A DNA stretch of 64,000 nt from Casuarius casuarius. Lineage: Eukaryota; Chordata; Aves; Casuariiformes; Casuariidae. The stretch covers positions 1,629,823-1,693,822 of the forward strand of contig PTFA01000055.1 of NCBI GenBank assembly GCA_003342895.1, in the 5' to 3' direction. The translations under genes and the position numbers were made by a program. The notes beneath the pieces were generated by a model. It saw only the letters and a program-made list of their open reading frames with translations. It did no database searches and was not told the origin of the DNA. Below are positions 1-12,675 of this stretch, piece by piece (the first letter of the stretch is position 1; every line of letters starts with the position of its first letter).

Positions 1-27
<27 letters not shown>
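1..27. repeat. poly-T tract (T27)
   Basis: The window opens with 27 Ts. It could continue to the left; I see no retrocopy attached to it. Confidence 0.95.
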
Positions 28-31
<4 letters not shown>

Positions 32-3000
32 AATAGCCTACCAGCCTCAGAGACTGAGTACAAGAGACATGGCTTGGCCCCTCCAAGACAAAACTTTAGC
101 TACTACGTGTACATAATAATGCTGCCCTAGTACTATGAAATATATTAAAAAAGCTGATATGGCCCTGAAATACAGTACTGCAGCACAGTAAAACCTTGCA
201 CTATTCAGTATGTGTTTGCAGCACAGAATTTAAAGGGGAAGTAGTACGGGGTTCCCAGAAAGCTTCTGGTATTGATCCAAGACTGGCATGGAAAATTATG
301 ATGATGATAGCGTAAGTTTTATTTTGCTAATTGCCCTCAGCACCTCAAAGCTCATGAATAAGAAGAGCATGGCTGCTTGTGGTATCTATAACACTTCTTC
401 TGTAGGAAAAGCTCTACTAAAAGGCTACGTATAGACTCAACTTAAACTCAGAGAGGATTAAAATAAGGTGACAAACCCATCAAATCTCTTTTTGAAGGAC
501 AGCTATTTCCAATGGCCAAGAACCAGAAAGTTGCTCAATAAAGGTAGACTTCATTATTCCTCCTATCAACAGGAATTAAGACTTTCAGAGTGCTTTCAAA
601 TAAGACAAATGTAATCATTATGGTGATGAGTAACTGTTCCTAACTGTCCCAGTAACAAGAGCTGCAGATAAAAAAAAAAATTCTATTTCTTTGATCATTG
701 CACAGAACAGGTATCTAAGCAAAGTCTGAAGATGCAACAGAGAAAAATTTGATAGAAGCTGCACGACTCATGGTCCCCCTCAGATCTATCTCTGTTGAAG
801 AGGGAGGGCAGTTGTCCAGAGTGCAGTCAGCTGAAAAATGCTGAATTTGTGGAATCCTGTGGTGTTTCACAGGATTTTTGGCAGAGTTTTCCTGCATTTC
901 TATAGAACTACATCGGTTTCTTGCTGTGTCTTTTGTGGGGCTCAAGCTGCAAATTCTGTTAATAAGTACAGGATTGCCACACTTTTCAGCAGTAGCACTT
1001 TATACTAATCTTTGCAAGTCTCCCATAAACTTGACTCCTGAAAAGCCACATCATTTTGAATTGAGAATAAAGTAACTGATGAAACAGAAATTAAGGTCTA
1101 AAAAAAGAACAAGGAATATGATTTAAAGATTTCATTTTCATCTCTGGAAACATGCAGAATTGCATCTTAATAAAAAGAGCCTGCAAACCACTCCACTATG
1201 CAAACTACCATAAACCATTATTTTTGCCTGTTAATGCAAGTGTAAAGAATCTTTGATCTATCAGCACTCAGAATTCTGGCTTGTACTTCTAAACATTCTA
1301 AACTATTCTATGGGTTTTTTTTTTTTTTTTAATATACAAAACCCCCAAAAGGTGAATGTAAATTCCATCAAGAACATGCGGTTAAACAAGGGAACCAAAA
1401 ATAATTGAAATAATCAGGATCAAAAGATGATGGAACTCTTAATAACACAGATAACTAATTAGGACATACATATTATCCATGTATTAGGTAACTCAGGCAT
1501 ACTGTTTCAGAATTTGACACTGCTATATTTATTTCAAATTATCACAACAGAAGAGAATCCAAACTGATAAACTGCTCAGCAAAGCCTTTTTCAAGAGTTC
1601 AAAAAAGTTTTGAATGACACCATGCTCAAGTGTCAAAGCAACATCATTACCTCTGTAAATTAACTTGCAGCTATTGCTGTCAAAAAAGTTACAAATTGAC
1701 AAGTTATGTAAATACTCTAAAAATATTTTTTGTATATAAATTCAAAATTTAAACCCAGCCTCATAAGTGCATTGGAAATTTAAATTAAAAAAAGATTAAT
1801 TTTCAGGTGCATTAAAATCAGCTAATGATTTCCATGGATATCTTTGGCACATTTTTTCAGCATTTGACCTATTTTAGTCACTTAAGTATGATGTAGCCTA
1901 TCCCTGACTGATAATTCTAAGCAATGTGAATCAGCTCTTCCTCTACTGTTTAATCATAATACTCAGACAATACATATGGGATTCTCAAGCATTTTCAGCT
2001 ACTCATTGCGGGTTCCCAGAATATTTATAATTCTGCTTCTCAGAGCACAGAGAACTTGAAATAGTTTACTAGAAAACTGTCATATTAGTTTACTGCTATC
2101 TTGTAACTGGAGTTCTTGTAATTCATGTCACCGTTCTTTAATTTGCAGATATCAGGCTTCAGTGCTTATAAAGGCACTGGGATGTTGACTGAATTAGAGA
2201 CATCTTGGAAAAGGAGAATGGAAATAGTCAGAAAGTAGGGTGATAGCACCAGCTGGGAGACAACAGTCTGGTTCTCCGCTATGCTTGTCCAAGCTTTCAC
2301 ATTAAGCTGCTTAACTCCTTCTTTAGATCCAAACTTCCATCAGAACCAACACAACTAGATGACCATTATCTTTGTGGTTGTAGATGACAGTCCACCGATG
2401 CTTAAGTTCCCTTAAAATGAATTTGAGACTGTTTTCCTACCTGAAAGGTGTCAAACAAATATATTTAAACACTGAGATGTTCAAATACTACACGAGGTCA
2501 GTTACATACTTAAGTATCCTGAGCAAGAAGCATGAGACAATCAGCAGGCCTTTTACCTAAATACAGCAAAGAAAGGCACAGCGCAGTCCTAGATGTAAAC
2601 CTGCTTGTCTCTTGTATGACGATTTATAGCCTCGGCATATTTTTAACTCAGTTTTTATGTGTTTGAAAACAAAATGGAATGGGGGAAAAAAACCCAGAAA
2701 CATAATTATGAATCTGAACTTTCCTGAGAAGGACAGCCTTACAAAACAGTTTGCATTCAAGAAGTCAGAGTTCTAGTCTCCCTTCAGCCATGACCTGTGC
2801 TAGGACATCAGCCAAGTTCCTCCTCTTTCACATCTTTGTTTTCTCCTCCCCCGCAACCCTGTCTGTCTGTCTTGTCTTCTGCATCAGTATTTCATTGCGC
2901 TGTCCTTAGCTATTACATCCCAACAGGGTGTCAGTTATGGCTGCAGCTTCCAGGTAACACTTATCTCAAATGGACTCAAAATACCAGGCCATGACTGAAC

Positions 3001-6000
3001 CAAACCAACACAGAGAGGCTCCATATACCCCACTGCCAGACATACTGGACTTCTAACAATCTTATGGCAACGCTCTAGCAAAAAATGGAGATGTCACTTT
3101 GTTGACCTACCCTTCAACCACAGCTCACTTCTGGATCCTCCATCCCTCTGCATATGGATCAGAGACTTGATGATCTGCTGCCCTCCACATGCACAAAATG
3201 CATCAGACAGATCCCAGGCCTTGCTACCCAAAAAAGCAGACCCCGCAGGCTTTTACCCAGGCAGGACAGCAGCAGCCACCTTCCTAACTCAACTGTGCTG
3301 TCNAGTAAATAACAACAAACTAACATATAGCAAAACAAAGAGCTTGATTCAATTTTCCTAATCTCAAAACAGGCAGTTCTTCAGGCAATAAACATTCCTT
3401 CTACGCTACATGTAAGGGAAAGGTGACTAACAGAGGCAAAAGACTTTTTAAATGCCTGGAGAGTTTGGAGAGGGTTTGGAAGGAATAAGCTTGCCAGAAA
3501 CTGCTGGCAAGCACAATCCTTACAACAGCAGGCAATGGGATATCCAAGCATGCATTTTTGCTTCCCTTCCCAGACATAGTATTACCACCCCCACCTTCTA
3601 ATTTATGCAGGGGCAGGGTGGCATTATTGTATTCACTTTCTTAGTTAAGCAAGATTTTTTTCCTATTGCACAGAAGGAATAATTTCCAAAGCAAGAATTA
3701 TTCAAATATATCTGGGGAGTATTTTAAGCCCATTTTACAGTTCTGAAATTTGAACTGTTAGACTCCACTGGCATAGCAAAATACTTCATTTTTATGCAAC
3801 ATATNAGGCTACTGCATTCCCAGTTTAGAACATTTTAGAGGTATATTTCTAAAATATAGCCTGGAGACAAAAAAGTGACTTAAAAGCAGCACAAGAAAGC
3901 ACACCCCTTTGCATTACGAAAGGAGCACCTTCAACTACTTTTATATTTCGTTTCTCCCATTTTGCTAGACATTACTGTTTCCATCTTCTCCATGATGTGG
4001 CTTAAATCACCACCACTTTACAACATTGAAGTTTTTAAAATAGATAACCTGTATCAACTATATCTTAACCTGAAGTATAGCATTTTGCTGCAGGTTACAT
4101 ATCATGGCAGACAAGATGAACAGCAAAAACTTCTGCGTTGCCTTTCAGTGTGTATATATAGAGTTAACCTCCCTACTTTAAAAGAAATGCTTTCTTAAAA
4201 AGCAGTAATGAATCAGAAGCAAAATTTTCTGAAAACCTGAATTTGGCAGTAACCCTTTTTTTTTTAAAGCAGTCTTCCTGAACTGAGCAGCAATGTGTGT
4301 CAAAAAAGACTGTAAGAGTCTTTTCATACAATACCTAGCGAGTTTATGTAAAAACAATTTATATAGCAGCAAACTTTTTTTTAAGGAAAAAAAAAAGCTC
4401 AGACTGCAAAAGCTATTCATGTCTAAATAAATTTTCATGTATTTCTGTTGCTTTTCTCAATTCTCCAAATGGGGTAAGTAATACTACTCTTTCAGTGTCT
4501 GTGATTGGCAGTATCAGTAAATAAATCTACTCTTAGATTCACTTTTGGTTTTAAGCCAAATTTGAAGTACTGTTCGAGTGTCTTGATTCCTAAACAAACA
4601 CCTCCAAAAATTAGCACAGCAAGATGACAGTCTCTTCTCTCTGACCAAACGCCTTGTAATATGCAGCTTGGCGTAGATGACTTAATTCAGACACGCTGAG
4701 TAGCTGAATAATTACATCAAATAGAAGAGCTAATAAACAGTGCATAGACACTGAACAGAATGTTATTTANGGAATAGAGAAAGTCAATGGAAAGAGAATA
4801 GTAGCAAAGCTTAAGTGTATTTTGATTGGGTATTCTGATTTGTTAAACATTTACCCATCATTTTATGCCCTAATAAGTTTCCATTGACTAACATGACCTA
4901 AAGCTGTAGAGAAAGCCAGTCAAGTGTAGAGTTTCCTAGAATGTTTCTCCAGCAAAATAATCTAAAGTTGTGGCAACTGAACATTAGCTAGAACAATCCA
5001 TAGCATGGAAATATACTGTGGTANAATTACTTGATTCTAGTCTGCAGTAAGCACTGGGCTACTTTGGACACCACACTCTCTCAAAACAACCTAATTCTGT
5101 ATCAAAGTTTTAATTATAAGTTAATTCTACAAAGTAGTAAAACTAGGACTGGAACATTTAGAAAGGTATACGTTTGCCTTGTAACTTAAATAATAACAAT
5201 TTTCCCCTTTAATACATAAATCACTGGAACACCTTGAAGTACCAAAAGAGCAGAGAAGAGAGGTAGTTAAGAAACATAGCATTGCATATACAAAGTGTAC
5301 TTTGTCTCCTAAGTTCAACTGTCATTTAAACTTAAGTTTACCAGGAGATAAAACTATAACATACNTACACTGCAAACAAAAGAGAATAAAGATAATCCAA
5401 AAATAATCCAGTGTCACATACTAATACACAGTCAAATGTAATTAATAAACAAAATCCGATGTTCAATGTAATTAGCCTGACATATGCTACTGTCTTTTGT
5501 TCCCTTTAAATCAAGTAAAGACACTCCCTTAACGTCAATGAAATCATTTGAATGAACAAGAGGAGTATAGTTCCTAAAGTCAGGTAATAAAAGTTCTCTC
5601 AGTTATGGTCAGCTATTCTCAATCGTTTAATTTCGTATATTTACTAGTCTTGATGAGACACAAAGATCAAGGCAACAAACTCAGGCCCTGCAGTATAATC
5701 TAAAAGTTAACACAGTTGTATGCCAGTTGTGGAAAAGTGATTTTTGACAGCCAGCAGGAGTAAGAATCAATTAGTGAAAACTTCTGGTAGCAGACAGAAA
5801 AAAGTATGTTACCCCTAAGACCACCCATTTGTTTTATTACCTACTGCTTCAATGCACAATGATAATATAGCTAAAAGGCTGCACTTCAAATTTTACTAAA
5901 GCCAGATCAGAAATAGCAATGACAAGAGTTTGCTATGAGTTAAAGGCTATCAAAGCAACAGATTAAAAGGATATTCTACATGGTACTTGTACTCTTCAAA

Positions 6001-6423
6001 TCATGATGGTTCAGGCCATTGCTANTTAAGAAAAAGGAGTAAAATTCAGAAATAGGTAGTGCCAACTTCTTTTTGCAATTGCAAAGCAGCCATAAGAGAT
6101 GCGCAAATATTAACCAAAGAAGACGGAGTATATCAGCCTGCCTTAAAGACAAGCTGTCAACGTCCAATTCACATGTCATAAAGCAACGCTCACTTTTGGG
6201 AAAAATGTTTCTTCAGAACATGAAGACAATTTTTTTTCCTGGTCTTTACATCTGTAAATGTAAATGTGAGATAAATTTGTATCCAGATCATGACCAATTG
6301 CATGAGGTTGGGTATTCACTGTTCACTTGAAGAAAAATTATAAAGGATATGAGGAAAAAAAATCAGAATATGCTGCAGAAGACTAGAAAACTACGTTCCT
6401 GGGCTACTGGCGCCAGAGTTTTT

Positions 6424-6514
6424 TATATACATATGTACGTATATACATATGTGTGCATATATGTGTGTGTGTGTATAAAATCTGTATATTATACAAACAC
6501 GCGCACACATATAC
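6424..6514. repeat. alternating TA/TG microsatellite with inverted CA arm
   Basis: Positions 6424-6477 alternate purine and pyrimidine without a break for 54 nt (TA, CA and TG steps). After a 12-nt gap a CA-rich arm with CGCGCACAC follows to 6514, partly complementary to the TG arm. Confidence 0.9.
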
Positions 6515-7670
6515 TCCACAGCTCTCAAAATAAGCAGCACGGGCACATAATTAAGGGGTCCCCAGGGCTCATAAAGAAAGTGCAACGACCTTGTTAGTGT
6601 TTGGCCTTTCTTTCGCACCCAGTCTCATTGTAAAACAGTCAACCATGAAAGTACTTTAAAAAGCTGATTTTCTTTTTATATTTACGGCATGATTTTATAA
6701 TGTACCTTTCATGTTTTAAAGAAGCTGGTACTTCTGTATATCTTCCCGGCAAATTCAACATGAACCACAAACTTTCTAATTTACAACTTTCAGAAATCTG
6801 AATGCTTTTGAATACTGGGATTTTTCAACTTTGCAATTTAATGACAAGCCTGCCTTTGGCCTTTCCTGACCTGTTGTGAAGTAAATCAGGCACACTAATG
6901 TGGGCTAACAAGTCTTTTTCACACTGTTCGATCACCCTGCATCTTTTTTCTCCACAGACACCGCCCCTCTCCCACTCGCTGTCTAGCCATCCTCCCTCAA
7001 AGCAAACAAAATGGTCACTGTAACCCTGCATTACTGCTCATTAGATCACAGGTTAGTCAAGTGGAACTGCCCGAGGTTCCCAAAGGAGAGCTATACTTCA
7101 AAAATCTGTCCATGTCAAATGAAGAAAAAACCCCTGAGCGTGGGGTCACCCAGATCAATGATCAAAAGAGACTGAGAATAGTGGAGGNAAAAAAAGAAAA
7201 AAAAAGCCCTTTTTTGTTAAAAAACAGCCTTCTGTATAATAAATCAGAATACAAAGATACTAAGCATTTTCTTCCCCTTAACAACACTCCATGTTTTAAC
7301 TTATTNTAATTTATAACATATTGTAACTTATTTTAAAAATTATCTTCTGAAAAACAAGATTATTTTTAAGTGTTAATCGTGAGGTTTTAGTAAGGCCCAA
7401 AATTACCTTCACAAAATTAGCAGTCTCAGCAAGAGAAATAATCATGGAAAATACTGGGGATTTTCTCTCCAATGTACAACCATTTAAATATTAAAACATT
7501 GTAATTAAAATAATTTTTAATTCAATTATGATTTTAATTTAAACAGATGCATTCTGAACTTTATGAGAAATCATATAGGCAGTATATAGACTCCAAACAA
7601 AAAGCAGGGATCCAAAATTATATAATGTGAACTCTTCTAGTACATGACAGATGTGCGGGCACATGTAATA

Positions 7671-7673
<3 letters not shown>

Positions 7674-7709
<36 letters not shown>
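7674..7709. repeat. poly-A tract (A36)
   Basis: There are 36 uninterrupted As. No retrogene body or target duplication was recognised beside it. Confidence 0.97.
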
Positions 7710-7711
<2 letters not shown>

Positions 7712-8790
7712 GCAGCACTGTTTCTGTAGCCGCTGTTTAAGAAAATGTAAAGACAACTAAAAACACAAAGGAAGTCCTCAAATATACAAAAAATTAATAA
7801 GAGAATAACTATCTGTAAGTAATTTTGACATACAGTGCATGCCAAATTAGTCAGAGTAGTATTGTCTGTATAATGAAATTTTGTGCACACATGCTTTTGA
7901 ACATTGGATAGCCTTATACAGAACGAATGCAATACAATATGAAAAAAATGAACCTAAATAATGCACTGTAAAATATCACAGATAACCAAGCTTATTTAAA
8001 ATNAGTTACTTATTTGTAAACAACAAATAGAGTGCTGCATCATAAAGGATCAAAATATTTTCTACAATACTGATGACAGAGCATCTTTTCATCTACAGCT
8101 CCAAAGACCTTTATTTTTCTACACCAAAAACTAATATATATTTCACTCTCCTATCTCCTTTCTCCTCAGCCTTGAGTAAAAGCATGATTAGGTGAAAAGA
8201 ACAAAGGTATCTAATTTGAAGCACAGTATTTGGTAGTAGTCTTGTAGTTAATATATGCTCTGTTCTAAAAGTAGGACTGCAACAGAACAAAGCTATAGTA
8301 AAGAAAAGGAAAAAGAAATCCTTAAAATACTTTCAAATGTTTCATACCATTTCAATAAAATAATTTATTAACTTTTACTACCACACAAAAAAAGAACAAA
8401 ATGAGAATGTGACTGGTGTGATATTATATAAAAATATTGGGAAAATATTACAGAACAAACCTGTATCAACAGGGAGATAGACAGTACAACGTAATTTTAA
8501 ATAAATAATGGTATTGTAGCAAATATATAACAGATCCATAAAATGTAGTAAACCCAATTATCNTCCTTCGTACATATATGGGGACAAGACAAAGTGCTTG
8601 TTAAGAAAAACTCATTCACTACTGCAGTTTTTTCAAGTTTGCTAGATGCCTTGCAGTCCATAGGAATACTTGAACATAGAACTTCAGCATGCATTAACTT
8701 TAAAAAGGCCTACACACACATTTTGAAGTTTTAGTTTCAAGACAACATTTCTGACGCTTGCAACTTCAAATATGAGCAGAATTTGAACAA

Positions 8791-8842
8791 CCAAAGAAAA
8801 CAGAGAAATTGGAAAACCAAAGAAAATACAGAAATTGGAAAA
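8791..8842. repeat. 26-bp tandem duplication, two mismatches
   Basis: The unit starting CCAAAGAAAA and ending GGAAAA occurs at 8791-8816 and again at 8817-8842 with two substitutions. Confidence 0.9.
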
Positions 8843-9689
8843 ACAAAGATGTTGAGAAATTGTGTGCACGCACTGGCACTCATTATTCCATACGCTATTA
8901 TTACTCTATGCTACTTAAATAGTAGACAAAAACCATTTTAAGAATGACCTAGATAAATCTGAATACTACATCAACAACTACAACACATTTTCAAGATAGT
9001 ATAATTTCCCCAAGTATTTTTTTTTATAAGTTCTCTCATTTATTTGGATGATCCTTTACTAATAATTCTTTTCTATACAAACTCAAAATTTCANCCTGTT
9101 CAATTCCAGCAGAACAAGTGTACTGTTTCACGTCAGACTGCTGTAATAGACTTTCTAAACATTTAAACTATTTTGAGAAAACATTTATGCTTATAAAGAT
9201 TCCAGCATGACTAATGATATCCTGCAGAATCAACAAATCATCATTAGAATAATGTCATTATATTCAAAACTCTGTTTCTAGTCTTATAAAGAAGATTGTT
9301 CCCAGATGCTAGGAGTGGATAATTCATGTTTCTTCAGGGGGTATGTCTGCACCTCCTGTTGCATCACTGGAATAAGCTGATGGGAGAATGGTTTTCTCTT
9401 TTTGAATCAAATGCCATTATGCATTGGACAGAAGAGATTTCTGAAGAAATAATAGACACTGTTCTCAACATGTATCCCTACAAAAGAAAGCCTCGAATGA
9501 ACTGCTTTAAGCAAAAACTCAGCAGTACTCCATCCTCATCCTCCCTGACCTGTGGGACCCTTCACCACTGTTGAACTTGCTGAACTCCTCTCCATTCTTC
9601 ATTTCCATTTCGTCCCCAGATTCCTCTCTAATTATCTCTTCTGCTTTATTCCTAGTACAGTTTTGAGGGTGGCAGGAGGACAGCTGGAC

Positions 9690-10320
9690 AAGATTTGTTA
9701 TTGGTCCTCTTACATTACTCCTGCTACTCCTTATCTCTGGGTTATTCCACCTCAAAGACATTCAAATACACTTCCATGCTGATGAACCACAGATCTACCT
9801 TTAAATCCATACCAGAGATGCATAACAGTTATTACCTCAGGCTCAGCATGGCTAAATCAAAATTCTCAGTCATATAAACCGAACTCTAAGCTATCTCCCT
9901 TCTTTGCTACTTTTCAGCCATTTTCCAAACATACAATGTTCTGTCCAACATTCAAGCTCATAACCTCGGAACAATCTTTGACTTTGCCTTCTCCCACACC
10001 CACAGAGCACCTCCAATTTTTGCAGAAGCATAAAGGCTCAAAAATATCTGGGACAAAGAGTTTGGGAGCATGAATGGATAGAAGATTTCCTCTCACCTCA
10101 CAAAGCAACAACATTCATTCTTGAGCCGTGACAANAGCAATTTTGTCCTAGTGACATCTATTCAGAATGCTGATGCAAAGACGAACCCTTCCCAATCCTA
10201 TCACTTAAACATGTCACTGCTCGGAGCTGTTTTGTAAAGTCTCAAACATATGCTATCTCCACTTTCAGAGCTGCATGGTTGATTCCCTCTCATAATCATG
10301 GGAATCCTATGATCACCCAT
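9690..10320 (+). pseudogene. degenerate L2-clade LINE reverse transcriptase fragment
   Basis: On the plus strand a frame starting at 9697 reads VIGPL, then LISGL, then HFH, and 27 codons later ADEPQIYL. This is the order and spacing of the L2-type reverse transcriptase core (VLGPLLF ... PLG ... FH.YADDTQIYL). Further on are LRLSMAKSKF (9834 onward; family form LxMSKTE), NLGTIFD (about 9959; family form NLGVxFD) and LVTSIQNADAK near 10150 (family form LQxVQNAAAR). Stops and frameshifts break every frame, and the catalytic YADD core reads ADE. This is an old, inactive relic of a LINE long extinct in birds. It could instead be the related CR1-L3 lineage, but the PLG...FH spacing favours L2. Confidence 0.72.
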
Positions 10321-10379
10321 CTAAAGCAGTTTTAAGCTCTGATGGGCCAGCGATGCATCCATTTTCAGTCTTGCTTTCT

Positions 10380-11386
10380 CTCATTCCTGCTGAATGGCAG
10401 AGCTCAGAAGGTTGTGATCAGTGGTGCAAAGTCCAGTTGGAGGCCAGTAACTAGCGCTGTACCTCAGGGGTCAATACTGGGTCCAAGCCTGTTCAGCTTA
10501 TTCATCAATGACGTGAATGGTGGGACAAGAACAAGTCTGCTGATGATACAAAACTGGGAGGAGTGGCTGATATATCAGAGGGTTGTGTTGCCATTCAGAG
10601 GGACCTCTACAGGCTGGAGAGATGGGCAGAGAGGAACCTCATGAAGTTCAACAAAGTAGTGCAGAGTCCTGCACCTAGGGATCGCACCAGTACAGGCTGG
10701 GGGCTGACCTGCCNGAAAGCATCTCTGCAGAGAAGGACCTGGGAGTCCCCAGTGGACAAACTGATGTGCCCCTGTGGCAAAGGCGGTTAATGGCACCTCA
10801 GGCTGCATTAGGAAAAGTGTTGCCAGCAGGTCGAGGAAGGTGATCCTCCCCCTCTCCTCAGCCCTGAGGAGGCCACACCTGGAGTACTGTGCCCAATTCT
10901 TGGCTCCTCAATACAAGAGAGAGATGGAGCTATTGGAGTGAGTCCAGCAAAGGACCGCTAAGATGATTAAGGGGCCGCAGCATCTCTCATATGAGGAGAG
11001 GCTGTGAGAGCTGGGACTGTTCAGCCTGGGGAAGAGAAGACTGAGGGGGATCTTATCAATGGGTATAAATAGCTGAAGAAAGAGTGTAAAGAAGACTGAG
11101 CCAGGATCTTCTCAATGGTGCCCAGCAACAGGACAAGAGAAAATGGATACAAACTGAAACACAGCAAGTTCCATCTGAACTCGAGGAAAAAATTTTACTG
11201 TGAGGGTGACTGAGCACTGGAAGAGGTTGCCCAGAGAGGTTGTGGAGCCTCTTTCCTTGGAGATATTCAAAAGCCATCTGGACAGGGTCCTGGGCAGCCT
11301 GCTCTAAGTGACACGGCTTGAGCAGGGGGTTTGGACTAGATCTCCAGAGGTCCCTTCCCACCTCAACAGTTCTGTGATTCTTTGCA
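10380..11386 (+). mobile_element. CR1 LINE, 5'-truncated, avian type
   Basis: This is the 3' part of a chicken-type CR1 element: the end of the reverse transcriptase plus the 3' untranslated end. The translated frame has [18 protein letters not shown], followed in other frames by remnants of [20 protein letters not shown], the [10 protein letters not shown] region (about 10880) and the conserved C-terminal segment near 11200. It ends at about 11386 with the CR1-typical TTCTGTGATTCTTTG tail. The YADD catalytic motif is destroyed and several frameshifts and stops are present, so it cannot be active. It lies in the same orientation as, and almost abuts, the L2-like relic, and is antisense to ARL15. 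Confidence 0.92.
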
Positions 11387-12189
11387 ATTCAGGTTGCCAC
11401 TCATTCCGAAGAGAAAATCCTCTTAAGCATCTTCAGAAATAACTCAGCGCTTTCCTTCCCATTCTCCTCAAAACACTTCTTACACAATGTCCACACATGA
11501 TTTAGCGGTAGGGCCCTGCCAAGCCATAACTACTGTGTAATACGTTAATCGATACTGTATCATCATTTTTGTGTATCGCTAGCTGTACTTAGCAGTTCTC
11601 CCATTTACTACTACTACTCAGTTATTCTTCAACCTCTGTTCTGGCACAACCAATAAAGATGTTGACCATGATGTTCCATAAATGTGAGCATCTAATTCCC
11701 AGGGAATGGATAGAGTCCAAAAATTCTTTTCGTACACTGCACGCCTACTCTAATTTAATGATGATTATGTGATCATAAACAACCTGAAAACATTTTAAAA
11801 AAACTGACTCTTCTGCTCAACCTTGAGTAACAAAAGCAAATAACATATAAAATAGTTTAGTTTAACAAAATGATCAGACAGGCTCTTGCCTTGCTAAACA
11901 TAACGATTACAATATATTTTACTCCCCTTCAAACAATAAATCTATTTAATGCTAAAGACATTGCTACTTTCTCTTTTAAAAAACTGAAAAGATATGAAGT
12001 CCTCCTCTTTTAAGAAGAAATGCTGCAGCTTGAATTCTTGCATTCAAGAAATCATTTTACTAAAAATATAAAAAGGATGTTTGAAAGGAAACATCCTGAT
12101 TTATTTTCTTATACAACAGCCGAGTTTGTAAAAACTTGGTCCAGTGCATTACTAAATGCTTTTCCATTCCTTTTCATCTGATCAGGAGA

Positions 12190-12214
12190 TTTTTTTTTTT
12201 TTTTTTTTTTTTTT
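12190..12214. repeat. poly-T tract (T25)
   Basis: There are 25 Ts in a row, about 140 bp from the minus-strand CR1 fragment; a relation between them is not evident. Confidence 0.95.
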
Positions 12215-12354
12215 AATTGCTGTAGCATTCTATTTGGAAAGCAGTTCTACAGCCACTGGTTTGTTCCACTGGAAATATTTCTTCTGAGAGGAGTCATCTT
12301 TTGCTCATGAAAAATGTCTCAAACAGTAATTAAATCTTTGAGCACTCAAGAATT

Positions 12355-12475
12355 CCTCTTAACAGCAGTTTCACAGACTTAGAGTCCCAAAAGGATCATT
12401 ACGATCATATAGTCAGATTTGTATCCAACAGATTTCGTTTAATAATTCTCTACTAAAGCCCCCAAACTTGCAACC
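12355..12475 (-). mobile_element. old CR1-type LINE 3' fragment
   Basis: The plus strand reads CACAGACTTAGAGTCCC, then AAAAGGATCATTACGATCAT followed by AGTCAGA, then a TAATAATTC stretch. This is the reverse complement of the 3' end of an ancient sauropsid CR1 subfamily, whose familiar form has a GATCATCTAGTCTGACCT core. Divergence is high and both edges are approximate. It is in the same sense as ARL15. Confidence 0.6.
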
Positions 12476-12623
12476 AAGCAAGAAAGGTTTCAGAAAGAAC
12501 TGTTTATAAAGCTCAGCTCTTCTCATCTCCAGCAGTCTTTAATAAATACTGTATAAGCATAAGTACACAAATATTTATGAAAAATATTTATTAGAAGATG
12601 AGAAGATCTTTGTATCTGAAAGC

Positions 12624-12675
12624 ATTTGAAAGTTTCTCTCACTTTGCTTATTTGAAAGTTTCTCTCACTTTGCTT
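12624..12675. repeat. perfect 26-bp tandem duplication
   Basis: The unit beginning ATTTGAAAGTTTCTC and ending TTTGCTT is present twice, head to tail, with no mismatch. Confidence 0.95.

Noticed and set aside
7674..7709. A36 as the tail of a processed pseudogene
   Set aside because: No coding similarity upstream on the plus strand and no AATAAA or target duplication could be found in proper position.
10342..10790. Open frames with a reverse transcriptase signature
   Set aside because: They are pieces of the truncated, frameshifted CR1 element, not a host gene.
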